A stretch of DNA of 64,000 bases, taken from Parachaetomium inaequale. Lineage: Eukaryota > Ascomycota > Sordariomycetes > Sordariales > Chaetomiaceae. The DNA is taken from positions 1-64,000 of the forward strand of contig MU854485.1 in assembly GCA_033296685.1 (NCBI GenBank). The letters run 5' to 3'. The notes beneath the pieces are model-generated. The model was not told the DNA's origin. It saw nothing but the letters and a program-made list of their open reading frames with translations, and searched no databases. This document shows, piece after piece, positions 33,940-44,687 of this stretch. A program made the position numbers and the translations under genes. Positions within the stretch are counted from its first letter, which is position 1, and every line of letters starts with the position of its first letter.

Positions 33940-35611
33940 CTACAGTACCAACTTGAAGCTAGGTTCCCTATCATCACCACGGCCGGTATATTGATCGTAC
34001 TTCCCTTGCGTTTTGTTCTTGTTTATCCGCATGCAGATGAGAACGTTGGCCAAGATGCTACTTCCTAGTTAGCACGGCTCCTACCTTCGAGGCAAGTACA
34101 TGTAAACTTACAAAAACCATCCCGAAACCAAGAGACCCAGAACAATGGTGTGGCCTCGGTGGAACGAAGGACCGTCGACATCGGGGTACAGGAAAACGGA
34201 AAGGATCCCTCCGCAGTTGGCGATGGCAAGCTGGAGAGCCGCGGCCGTCGCCCGCTTGTAGTGGCCGGCAGAGTTGTTGGAGAGCCAGGCGAGCACCGGG
34301 GGCACGCTGCTGTAGATGCCGGCGGCCATCATGATGGTCATGCCGTACTTGACCTTGGGGTAGCCGTTGTCGATGTTGGCAATCACGGCGTAACCGATGA
34401 TGGCAATGGGCATGGTGCAGAGCATGACGAGGCCGCGGACCTTGAGACGGTCGGAGATGAAGGCGACGGCGAGCGTTGTGCAGGCCGCGGTGGCGTAGGG
34501 CGGGACTGTCATCAGCTGCGCCTCGTTGGCCGTGTATCCGAGCCCGAGGATGATGGTCGGGAGGAAAACGCCGATCGAGTAGATGGCGGAAAGCAGGCCA
34601 AAGTAGGCATAGGCAGTCATCCAAGTCAAAGGGTACAGGAGAGCCCGGCGGACTTCGGCCCAGGAGAACCTTTCGTGCCCCTCCCCGTTTCCGGTCCCAT
34701 GTTCGATTCCGACTTGCCTCGCAATACCGAGGTCTCGCTCTTCCTGGGTCAGGAAGCTGGCTGTACCCAAGGTGTTGGGCAGCATGAAGTAGGTGAATAC
34801 CGCGCATACCATGGTCTGATGTTATCGGTTAGGGTGGCTGGGCTCTCGCAATAGGGATTTGTAACCGAAGTGCTCAACTCACAAACAAGCCTTCAATAAC
34901 AAAAATCCAGCGCCAAGCGGTGAGACCGCCACGGTCGCCGATGGCGCCCATGGCGCGGGCCAAAAGTCCTCCGAAGCCGCTCGAGAGAGAGGTAGACGTG
35001 TAGAGGACGCCAATGCGAAGGGCGAGCTCAGATCGAGTGTAGATGGTGGACAGGTAGAGAACCATTCCGGGAAAAAGCCCGCCCTCGGCCAAACCCAGGA
35101 GGGCACGGAGACTGATGAATTGGTCGAAGTTGTGGACGAAGCCCAGGCACAGGCAGAAAAGACCCCATAGGAAGGTCATGAGGGCGATCCATATCCTGGG
35201 TGTAATCTTCTTGAGAACTAGGTTGCTAGGGATCTCGGCTGCGATGTAGAGAGGGTAAAACGCGGCGAGGCCCTGCTGGTATTGTAGAGATGACAGGCCA
35301 AGCTCCTTGTCCATGTTGTACACTTTTGCGTTGCCGACATTGGTACGGTCCAGGAACGAGCAGAGGACAAGGAGGACAAAGACTGGCAAGATCCTGTTCC
35401 GACTCAGTTAGTCGATGTTGTGTTGTGAAAGTCCAAAAAGCTACCTAGTGTCTAGTTTCCTGAGCAGTTTCCGGGTCAGACGTTTGGTCTCTGGATCCTC
35501 GTGAGCGGCTTCTACCGAGGTTACCGAGTCCCGTCCTTCGTGGGAGAGAGACAAGTCTCTGATGGGGACTCCCCCTTCTCCCGTCTCGTCTTTCTCAATC
35601 TGGGTGTGCAT
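33940..35611 (-). CDS. MFS permease, anion:cation symporter (allantoate permease-like)
   Basis: Four reverse exons, 35611-35445, 35393-34883, 34815-34112 and 34057-33940, close to 499 aa. The first exon encodes an acidic cytosolic tail ending RKLDTRILPVFVLL. The family marks SFLDRTNVGNAKVY, AAEIPSNLVLKKITPRIW, RALLGLAEGGLFPGM and WRWIFVIEGLF are those of the Dal5-like ACS group. Twelve helices can be counted. It is convergent with the FAD monooxygenase, with only about 65 bases between the stop codons. It may export the PKS product or import a small anion. Family members usually import organic anions such as allantoate, vitamins or nicotinate, so cluster membership rests on position alone. 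Confidence 0.87.
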
Positions 35612-37378
35612 GACTTGGAGGCAGAAACAAATTATCTCGTGTGGTTGATGGTTATGGTACAGTGGCCGGCCACATTTCTGCTGCGTTTTCCAAACCGAAG
35701 CAGATAAAGCGAGGGATAGTCACTTCCAGCGGCCTTGGGGACGGGTAAGCTTTTCTATGTATACTGGGTTCCCTCATACAGTGCGAGGACAGGGTAAGTA
35801 CCTAATATGCCGGTAAAGGGGAGCAAAGTTCTTGTGATCGTGCTCCAACCCCGCGCGGCAATTGGGTTGAACCAGTCAAATCACCAAGTTTGCAAACACG
35901 CCCGGCGGCCACCGGTTCTCATGCAGTGACCTTGTGCGATACATGTAAGCGTGCATGCATAGACGCATTTACTGCCCTGGCTTTCTTGGAAAAGACGGCA
36001 GCATTCGCTGATTCACTCTATGCTGTTTCAATGGAAGCAGAAGGTAGTACAGGTCAGACTAGGACCCTGATGCAACGGCGTTTCCATGTCGGTGGGTAGG
36101 GTTTGACTCCTACTAGCCTCTATCCCTGCATTTCCCTTCGGGCAGAGTTAGTTCACAGAAATCCTAGCAAAGTAGCCCTGATAGCACCATCCAGTGCCGG
36201 AAGACATAAACGCTTCTCACTTCATACCAAGATACTTGTTGCCCTCGACCCCCCGATCCTCATTGTAGTCCCAGCCCAGATCAATTGATACCTCCGCGAT
36301 ATCCACTCCACAGGGCTTCTACACCCCCAAGATTTGGCATAACCAGATTGATCACCTCATCCTGCGTCATCTCCTTGACCCCGTCGTTTTTCAACAACCC
36401 CTCCCTACCACACCTCTTTAACAAAAGGCCCCTCCCGCCCCCTGACACCTCGGCCCCCTAGGTACCCAGCATCCGGGTCAACCAACGGATGGTCGTTGGC
36501 CGTACCTGTGATCGCGAACATGGCCGTAATTAGCTGGCTGTCAACGACGTGCCAATCTACTAGCAGAGCTAGCCTTCCAGCAGTACAGTCCCATGCTCCC
36601 TCCCTTACACACATTCCACTGCTTCTTCATCATAAGAACTATTGGCTATTCTCTCTCCAGATCAACACCAGCTACTGCCTGGGCTGCTATGGAAACCATT
36701 CTGCTGTCAGGATCCTTTTTGCCCAAGCTCGCTGACAGGTCTCATAACAAAGGCGATCGCAGAGGCCTCTAGACTCTAGCAAGAAAAATGGGTGGTGGTG
36801 TCGCCGAGCAGAAGGATCCTAGGTGGGTTTCTGATTCTCTCCGTCGGGCGCGGCTTTCATCTTCCACCTGCTGCTTACCCCTGACGTTGTGTGCTACGTT
36901 GGAGGTCTCTGTGAGATAGTGGCATCTCGCCGGACCAAGCCATGGGTGAGCGACGACACCGACGAGGTCAAGGTCGCGAGCGAACGGCTTGGCGAACATG
37001 AACTTGCGGGGGTCGCTTTCATGCTTTCAGCTAGTAACTATGGAGATCAACGCCTCGGCAGGAGGGGAAATACCCCGAATCCGGGAATGTGCACGCTTTC
37101 CGTAACAGTCGATTGCGTTATTGGTGGAATATCGTCGTCAATGTCCAGTCCCCTTTCCCCCGTCCCCCATTGCTCACCTTGGCACCAGCCATCGTGGTCA
37201 GCGTTGTTGGTGTCGTTCATGGATGGAGACCAAGCACCGGGATCGTGTGCCCGAGACGCGAGTATATAGGGCAGGATATCCCCTTCAGGGGCCGTTTGGA
37301 ATATGATAGCCTGTTGCTACCACCATCATCTCATCAAGACCTGTCCACTTGTTTTCCTGGATCATCGTCACCTTCACC
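35612..37378. other. Intergenic, 1.77 kb between divergent genes
   Basis: Upstream of both the permease (reverse) and the pectate lyase (forward). It is AT-richer than the genes, and no credible frame was found. The pectate lyase TATA box is listed separately. Confidence 0.5.
37263..37268 (+). promoter_or_regulatory. TATA box of the pectate lyase gene
   Basis: TATATA about 116 bases before the ATG at 37379, a usual spacing for secreted fungal enzymes. Confidence 0.5.
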
Positions 37379-38436
37379 ATGCATCTCACCGGTACGTTCG
37401 GTTCTGCGCTGCTCCTCGCAGCCTTTGCGCCCGTCGATGCCCAAACCTGCGCCAACTGCGATGTGGAAGCACATGGCTTCGCCTCTCTCAATGGCGGCAC
37501 CACCGGCGGCAAAGGCGGCCGCATCGTGACAGCCAAGAAGCTCGACGACTTGATCCGGTATGCGGCCTCGACCGAGCCCCTCATCATCCGTGTGGACGGA
37601 ATGATCAAGGCGAAGCCATTTGGCTTCGAGGTACCCGTCAAGAGCCACAAGACAATCATCGGCGTCGGCGCTGAATCGGGGATTGAGGAGGGCGGCCTCA
37701 ATATTAACAGTCAGAAGAACGTCATCATCCGCAACCTCAAGATTCACGGTACTTACGACAAGATGAACTGGGCCGGCAAGGAAGGCGACTATGATGCCAT
37801 CCAGGTGGACAATTCGACCAACATTTGGATTGACGGCAACCACGTGAGTAGCTCTCTCGTTCCTCTGATCCCGTTCTCTGGCCACGGAGTCAAGAATGTG
37901 AACCACGTACTGACAATACCGATCCGTAGCTCAGCGAAATGGGAGACGGCCTGATCGATCTGCGCCGCGACACCGACTACGTGACCGTTTCCAAGAACCG
38001 AATCGAGAAGCACAACAAGGCCTTCGGGATCGGATGGACCCCCAATGTGATCACCAAGGTCACAATCAACGACAACTTCTTCCACTCGACCAACGTGCGC
38101 AACCCCAGCGGCGACGGCATAAAATACGGCCACTTGTACAACAATTACTACCGCAACATCACAGGGTACGGCAACTACGCTCGGGGAAATAGCGAACTCC
38201 TCATCGAGACGAGCTACTTTGAGCAAGTCTTTGACCCCATCGTCGCCGGCCCACACGGTCGCATCAAGACCAACTGGGTCAAGTTCAAGAAGTGCGACGG
38301 CGAAATCCACCTCGACGTCCGAGGCGATACCGTCTTTCAGGCTTCCGATTTCTACAACTACACTCTTGCCGACCCCTATGATATCCCCGTCGACATCCCC
38401 TACAAGGCCGGGCCCAAGGCGGACATTGGTGTCTAG
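37379..38436 (+). CDS. Secreted pectate lyase, polysaccharide lyase family 1
   Basis: Two exons, 37379-37843 and 37930-38436, joined in phase 0, give 323 aa, normal for PL1. The signal peptide is MHLTGTFGSALLLAAFAPVDA. The parallel beta-helix marks are ASLNGGTTGGKGG, the HKTIIGVGAE turn, the NVIIRNLKIHG strand and the Ca-binding/catalytic part EGDYDAIQVDNSTNIWIDGNH. After splicing, LSEMGDGLIDLRRDTDYVTVSKNRI follows. The enzyme cleaves polygalacturonate outside the cell by Ca-dependent beta-elimination. The segment HNKAFGIGWT replaces the more common HWKASLIG, which suggests one of the less studied PL1 subfamilies. Confidence 0.9.
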
Positions 38437-38553
38437 ATTAGCGAGTGAGGGGAAAAAGAAGTCGAATGATGGTCGGGCTAGAGGGTTGTCGCGGTCCCAT
38501 TGCTTTGCGATTGAACATTATAGGGTGGGACTGTGAATAGAATATGAAGGATA

Positions 38554-38595
38554 AGGCAAGACCCCTGCTTGTCGACACCCCCCATATATGGTCAC
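38554..38595 (+). repeat. Left terminal inverted repeat
   Basis: 42 bp. It matches the reverse complement of 40374-40415 except for one T/C transition. Confidence 0.9.
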
Positions 38596-38640
38596 GTAAT
38601 TTCCGGGATGCTGATGTCCACCACAACCACATCAAATTGA

Positions 38641-40400
38641 CTATTGCCGACCTTTCGCTGTAACTATAATACAATCGCCGGCATCGCTGGATCCCTCATC
38701 TTCAGATGTATCCTCTGTATCAACCTCCAATGCCCCAGCTACAATTTGGGCTCTGCGGATGGCCCCAATGCCTGCAAAGGTCGTGTTTGGGTCGGTATCA
38801 ACCCTCTTCCTTTTCCTGGGCTTGATAGCTTCCAACTATGCCCGTAGAGCCTCGTTTTCGGCCCTCATGATAGCCATGTCGCTATCCATACTGTTAAAGG
38901 CCTTGTTGACCTTCTAGAAGAGCTGCCGTTAGGTCCTGGTAGGCTGTGTTTAGTCGGTAAAATCGGCCAACTATCGGCGAAGGTCAATACTCTTCTTTGG
39001 TATAGTCTACGTTGTCGGTTCGGCGAAGAAAACTAGTCCCAGGGTAACTAGAGGATATAAGGTATCTAGATAACTTGCTTTTTAGGGCGTAGGAATTGAA
39101 ATATAGGTGTTTTCGACTAACAACCGGCTTATCAATAGTTTAATAACGTTAACCGGCTATAACCCTAATGCCTTCTACCCCGACAAGATATTACTACCTA
39201 TTAAAGCTATTAGTCGAGCTTTATAGTAGTATTCTATAAAATTCTACTTACCTACGATATTTATATCGCTCTATAGGGCTATAGTAGTCAAGTATTTACA
39301 GTAGGCTGTCTTTAGGAGCGAGAAGATAGATAAATCTAATAGTTAGAGGATATAGGAGTAGTATAGTAGTAGGTAAATGATATAGATATAATACTTAAAG
39401 TATAGCTATATAAAGTTATTGCTAGTATAACTACTATAGCCGTTAAGTATCAACAAACGGTACTCGGAAGGGTTATCTAGCTAGGTCTAAGGGATAAAGA
39501 TCTATTCTATCTATTCTATAGCAATAGCATTATTAGTCTAGCTATTTTCTATTGTAATAAACTCTTAGCTATCGAAAGGCTTTAGATCTAATGGAAACCA
39601 TTACTATTAAACGCTCTTGCCCTTGAAAATAACTAGCGGATAGATATACTTGCCCGTAGCCGAGATACACTCGATGAAGGATATCTAGGCGTATATACCA
39701 GGGGCTTTCCATAAGATTAACCGCTTTTCCCAGCTCCTAACCACCAGGCCGTTAATCCCTATACCTTCTATAATACCGGCCTTATCTATATTCTACTAGT
39801 TAGCCAGCTTGATCGCCTTAATATCGGGGGGGCCAGGTAAGGAAACTATCCGCGAATAACCTTAGTCGTGGCGCTATTGACGCAGGTATGTTCCATTGCC
39901 CGGGCCCTCTAGGTCTTTAAGACTGGGTTCCTATTTAGGAACCGGGTTAACCAGCGTTTTCCAAGTGTTGTTGGGTCGTCCCGGGAGGTGAGTATCCGTT
40001 GCGCAAGCTCCTTGATTTGCGAGTAGGCTGGAGGTAAGCTAATATTGACCTGGTTGAGAACCCATTTGGTTAAACGGCCCTCCTGGACCTTGGAAAGCCT
40101 TTGTAGACTCTCGAAGGCGACTGCGCGAGGTTGACAGCCATCTCTGCGGTGTATCAAAGTGGTCCGTAGTATGGCCCATTCCTTGGCGACCGTAGTGGCT
40201 GGTCGGCCTTTTTGTATCTGTAAAAGTGCTTGGAAAAGCTGTTCTTCAGTATATTTGGGTATCCTGGCGACAGACGGTATCACATACCAAACGGGAGCTC
40301 CAGAAGATGTAGATTGATGAAGTTGTGGGTGTTTGAAGTAGTTGGGTTCGTTGGGTCGCAATGCATGGATTGGGTGACCATATGTGGGGGGTGTCGACAA
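38641..40400 (-). pseudogene. DDE_1 (pogo-like) transposase, broken
   Basis: The N-terminal 163 residues (40400-39909) are open and carry the CENP-B/Tc5-type helix-turn-helix pair: KYTEEQLFQALLQIQKG, then RLSKVQEGRLTKWVLNQ and GKRWLTRFLNRNP. Behind it all frames are riddled with stops. Pieces of the catalytic core can still be read in the decayed part, such as NIDKAGIIEGIG and a later LILDGYSSY with catalytic-type Asp residues. The C-terminus (38835-38641) is again clean, with the basic motif KPRKRKRVDTDPNTTF typical of this family. The start codon is uncertain. Confidence 0.85.
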
Positions 40401-40415
40401 GCAGGGGTCTTGCCT
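40374..40415 (-). repeat. Right terminal inverted repeat
   Basis: 42 bp, the partner of 38554-38595. The first ATG of the transposase frame (40400-40398) lies inside it. Confidence 0.9.
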
Positions 40416-41008
40416 TACCGATCACGGACCCTGGGCCCCAGTTGAGCTCGTAATGTGCTTCACTTAGTTCTTGGAGACTACCTTCCCAGGCCAAGACGGT
40501 ATTAGATGACCGAGGCTGCACGTTGGTTGAGCGGGCTGTCGACGAGATCTTGAGACACAGGTATAGCACGCTACCAGATGCTGAGGTGGAGGATCAGAGG
40601 ATTCGCGGGCCGATCCGCCATGCTACGCGGCCGTCGGCGGACGAGGCGCAGCCAGGCTGCAGTTCCATGCGACGGTCGACATCAAAGTCGATATCGACTT
40701 CAAGTCGACCCTCCCCTCGGAGCTCCCTCGACGGCTGTTGGGCAGGACACCAAAAGATGACCCCCGTTATCTCGGCCGAGGGGGCGAGCAAAAGGGGGCA
40801 TGCAGTGGGTGGTCATCGAGGGGTGATGCGGCACGGCGCGTCTCCTCGTATTAGCACCAATCAAGTTCCACATGCAAGACAGACACCCCATGCCTCATGA
40901 TCCTTCTTGTTTGCCAAGGCCCGCGTCTATATTCTTCGTTTTTCATGTTCAGGTTCTCACTCACAACTTGCCCGCACTCTGCTTGTGACGCAATCGCCCT
41001 CGCCCGCC
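40416..41008. other. Intergenic, 593 bp
   Basis: Lies between the transposon and the seven-TM gene. A short stretch near 40675-40710 repeats GTCGA/TCGAC steps. No gene was seen. Confidence 0.5.
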
Positions 41009-42839
41009 ATGTCGGACGGCGTCAACTTTGTCCAATTCCCTCCATGGGACCAGATGAATTTTTCCAGCAACTGCAACATCTGGGGTAACTGGTTGGGCGT
41101 CATCCTGACACCAGACCCTTCGAAGCCAGATGCCTCCATCGGTCCGGCCTTCACAACAAGCATTAACCTCTTCACCGCAGCACTTCCAGCCAGCGCGACC
41201 CTCCCGGCAAACATAACGCTTCGGGAGTATCACAGCCAGATTCTGGACTGGTACATTTTCAACTCGTACGATCAAGTAGCCCCCGTCACCTATGGCCCCT
41301 GGAACTTGACCTCGGAGTTCTACACAAATGTGTTGCTGTATCCCGTACTGAATTGCACCAACGAGTATTGCCAGGCTATGGCTATGCAGGGAAATCCTGA
41401 CTTGACCGGCATTGGTGTAAGTTTCGCAACGGATCATCAATATATATATATGTACTTGCAACTGGAACTCAGCCATGTCTGACACGCTTCTGCTGCCTCC
41501 AGGTCTTCATCTCGTACATAATCGAAGCGACGTTGGCAACTATGTACTTAATAGCTTTCACGGCGTGGCATATTCGTCAGTGCTTCCGGTCCAAGAAGGT
41601 CAGGGGGCATTTGCGCAACATTTCGCCAGTGCATTCCGGCGCAAAAGGTACCTACGTCAACGGCATAATTATGTGCCCGGCTGGAGAGAATGTCCCTGGC
41701 CCAGCGCACGCTCGACTCTTTCCGGGGCTCAGTCAACGCCTTCCTATCTTCGGCCATGCTTATGAGCCTCGCCATGCTTAGCGCTTCCCTTTACCTAAGC
41801 GTCCATGGCATGAACAACCAAGCGGTTCTCTCAGATACGTCGGACTTTCCTTACCATAACAGCGCCGTCTACGATATGCTTCTCTCATTCCGAGCCTCGG
41901 TTTTCTCTGTCCTTCCTGTACTATTACTGTACTCATTGAAGAGCCCCAGCATGGATAGCAAGAACGGCCCAACAAAGGAGGCGCACCGGGTGTGGATGCG
42001 GCGCATCATTTTGGTGGTGATTTGGATCCTTGGTATCGTGGAGACATTCCTCTCGCCACGCGGAAATCCAGATTACAACGATCGCCAAAATGCTTCTTCC
42101 CACGACCCCTGCAACCTACGTGGCGGCGCAGGCTACTGGCGGGGCACCGAGCAGGCCAAGGTCTATGTCATCGTCACCCCGGTGGTGTGGATGGTTATCA
42201 CGGCCTTGCTTGTCACGGGCTTTGGCATTCCCGGCGTGGCGAATAATGGCTGGGTCCGCAGGGTGCGATCCGTCTGGCGGCTCGGCTTTGCGTGGGTCAT
42301 CTGTGGGTTAATGTTGGCGATGCTCTTCCACTTCTTTGCCCTGAGGTCCAAGATCCTCCTCAATGCCGGCAGCTCAGACTCGCAGAACACCTGGAGTTTC
42401 GGCCAGGTCCTGGCCCTAGCGACCTGGATCCCTATTGCGGCCGAGTTTGCCTACATCTTCATTTGTGAGCTCCCAGTGTCTCCTCTACCATTGAGACCCT
42501 TTCAACTCGTACTGACGCCAATGGCCAGGGGAGAGTCCCAACTCCCGCGTGCCGTCCGGATTCAAGGTCCAACGCCCAGACTCGGACATGCCGCAGTCGT
42601 ACCGGTACAGCACTGTCGGGCCGGATCCCTTCCAGGTTATGCAGGAACCAGCTGTCGGGAACGGGAAGCACGCTTCTTCGCCGGACGGGGTGGCGGAGGT
42701 GTTAACACAGACGGCAGAGCCATACCAGCAAGGAGAGCACATACAGATGATGATGATGGGGACAAGCGTATACCCCACTAACATCGAGGGTCGGCCTGCG
42801 CCGCATGTCTACCAATATAATGCTGCAGGGCAACCATAA
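41009..42839 (+). CDS. Seven-transmembrane, receptor-like membrane protein
   Basis: Four exons, 41009-41416, 41503-41628, 41705-42464 and 42529-42839, give 534 aa. The end of exon 2 is the weakest point; other donors nearby are possible. The first 135 residues are polar, with two Cys pairs and several N-glycosylation sites (NFS, NIT, NLT, NCT), as in an outside domain. Seven hydrophobic helices follow: FISYIIEATLATMYLIAF, AFLSSAMLMSLAMLSASL, FRASVFSVLPVLLLYSL, IILVVIWILGIVETFL, VYVIVTPVVWMVITALLV, GFAWVICGLMLAMLFHFF and GQVLALATWIPIAAEFAYIF. A polar tail of about 100 residues ends the protein. That is GPCR topology, but no known fungal receptor family (PTH11, Ste2/3, opsin) is recognised. The last 17 codons overlap a dispersed repeat. 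Confidence 0.65.
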
Positions 42840-42897
42840 ACGCCGTGGCAGCAGTGGAGCAGCACGAGTTGGTGATCCGGGCATATTTCTCTGCCTA
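42790..42897 (+). repeat. Dispersed repeat, copy B (about 108 bp)
   Basis: Aligns with 32008-32117 in the same orientation. It covers the last codons and the stop of the seven-TM gene, so the repeat has supplied or altered the C-terminus. Confidence 0.65.
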
Positions 42898-43002
42898 CGC
42901 AGCTAATCGTGACCAAACGCCTTGGCTGGCTGGGTGGGTGGCCCAACATGCAGACGGATTGTATTAGGTATACCGTATGTATGAGCATCACCAAGATCCC
43001 CC

Positions 43003-44045
43003 CTACGCAAAGTGCCTCCTCACAGCAACCTCAAACGCCTCCGGCTCCCTCCCCAGAATCGCCGCCAACTCCGGCGCCACAACGGCCGTCTCGCCCGCGC
43101 GAATAGCGTCCCAAGCAGTAGCCCACATCCTCGCCATCTCCTCCGACCCAAACTTGGCCAGCACCTGCGGCAGCCTGACATACTCGTCCACGGGCACCGC
43201 CCGGATCCGGACCTCCCTCCCCGCAATCTCGCCCAGCACCGCCACCGTCTCGGCCAGCGACCACACCCGCGGCCCGGTAAGCAGCACGGTACGGTTGACG
43301 AACTGAAACCCGCCCTGCTCCTTTCCCCCCTTGCTATGATCGTGGTAATAACTGGCAATCAACCGTCCCGACGCCTCGCCCAACTCGTCGCGCTTGACCC
43401 ACGCCACGCCGGGCCCAGACCCGTCGTGCGGGATGAGGATCTCCCCGTTGTTACTGCTGCTCTCCGCGACGGAGCGCGGGTCGAAGAAGGCGGTGTAAAT
43501 GGGCGTGGATTCGGCGTACAGGCCCTCGCGGATCGACGTATACGTGAAGGAAGAAGCGGGCGCCGCGGCGAGCCGGGCGAGGTGGCGCTCTGTGTCGAGG
43601 TGTGCCTGCATCACCTCGGCGAGGGAGGTGCTCTGGTGGTCGCCTGCGAAGCCGAGCGAGCTGTAGAAGATGTGCGTGACGCCGGCTTTTTTGGCGGCGT
43701 CTACCGCGGGGAGCTGGACCTGTTTCGGTCATGAGGGGTCAGTTTATGCTGATGGTAGATGAAAAAGGGTGTAAGGTTGCGGACCTTGATTCGGTAGTCG
43801 TGGACATGGCTGGGATAGGAGATGAGAAATAGTACGTCAATCCCTGAGAAGGCGTACTCGAGCTCGGAGAATGTGCTCTCGTATGAGGCTTTGCGCACTC
43901 GGACGCCGGCGTCGATGTACTGCTGTGGTACATTTTCGGGATTCCGATTGATGAGAATGACCTGGTCGTTGGGAACAAGCTTCAGAAGGTGAGTGTAAGT
44001 GCTCGTTCCGAGGCCCCCTGAAGCTGGGAAGATGCCGATCGTCAT
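43003..44045 (-). CDS. NmrA-like NAD(P)-binding protein
   Basis: Two exons, 44045-43785 and 43719-43003, joined in phase 0, give 325 aa. It opens with the Rossmann loop MTIGIFPASGGLGTSTYTHLL, then QVILINRNPENVPQ and GIDVLFLISYPSH. After splicing come VDAAKKAGVTHIFYSSLGF, YTSIREGLYAES and FQFVNRTVLLTGPRVWSLAETVAVL. This is the atypical short-chain dehydrogenase group that includes NmrA, HSCARG and ergot-cluster reductases such as EasG. The first glycine motif is PASGGLG, where many members have GATGxxG. The active-site Tyr-x3-Lys of true SDRs is not obvious, so it may be a redox sensor rather than an enzyme. No partner gene lies beside it. Confidence 0.82.
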
Positions 44046-44687
44046 TGTGGATGTGTGTCTCGAGAAGTTCCACGCTGGTCTGTTGTATGGAACAGGTGAT
44101 ACGTGAAGTGAGTGTATGAGTTGGTAGAAGCGAATTGGTGCTAAAGTATTCAGGAGATTTTGCTGCTTAGAAATGCCGTCACAGGCTCCACTCCTGCCCC
44201 CACTTCCAACTACCGATGTACTATTTGTAAGGTGGTTTATCACCCAAAGCTCCGGAATAACGTCCCCTCTAACCCCGCCCGCCGTTAGCCAGGGAATTGA
44301 TGTAAACATTTTGCACCTCCCAATACCAGAACTACCCTTCGTTCGTGGCCTTCGGAAAGTCGACGAGCTCTTGTTTTTTTATCTGGTATCGTTCATAGGT
44401 CACGGCTGAAATCGATGTGATGATCGTTCCTTTAGCCGGTGCCAAGCCCCGAACCGCCGGCCGAAAACACGGCCCCACATCTCCGGCCCCGCCCCGGAAC
44501 CCCCGGATGCCGAACAGATGGCTCGGATTAGACTTTTTATTGGGGAGTAGAACTTGTAATGTGTGCTAAGCCAGTATGTCCAAAATCTGGTTCCTCCAGA
44601 GTTTTTCCATTCTCGTACCCCGGACTCCTGACTCCTGACTTCAGACCCAACTAGGCTATTAGAACCAACACGACAACTCGCATGAAA
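44046..44687. other. Intergenic, 642 bp
   Basis: Upstream of the NmrA-like gene and 3' of the HeLo/AAA-like gene. Nothing was recognised. Confidence 0.5.

Larger units (their letters stand above)
38554..40415 (-). mobile_element. pogo/Fot1-like DNA transposon (1862 bp), RIP-decayed
   Basis: The 42-bp ends are near-perfect inverted repeats starting AGGCAAGACCCC, and each is flanked by TA (38552-38553 and 40416-40417), the Tc1/mariner/pogo target duplication. Inside is a reverse-strand transposase of the DDE_1 class. The middle (about 38850-39850) is extremely AT-rich and full of TA steps and stops, as made by repeat-induced point mutation. Both outer parts keep normal GC. The element is dead in its present form. 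Confidence 0.9.
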
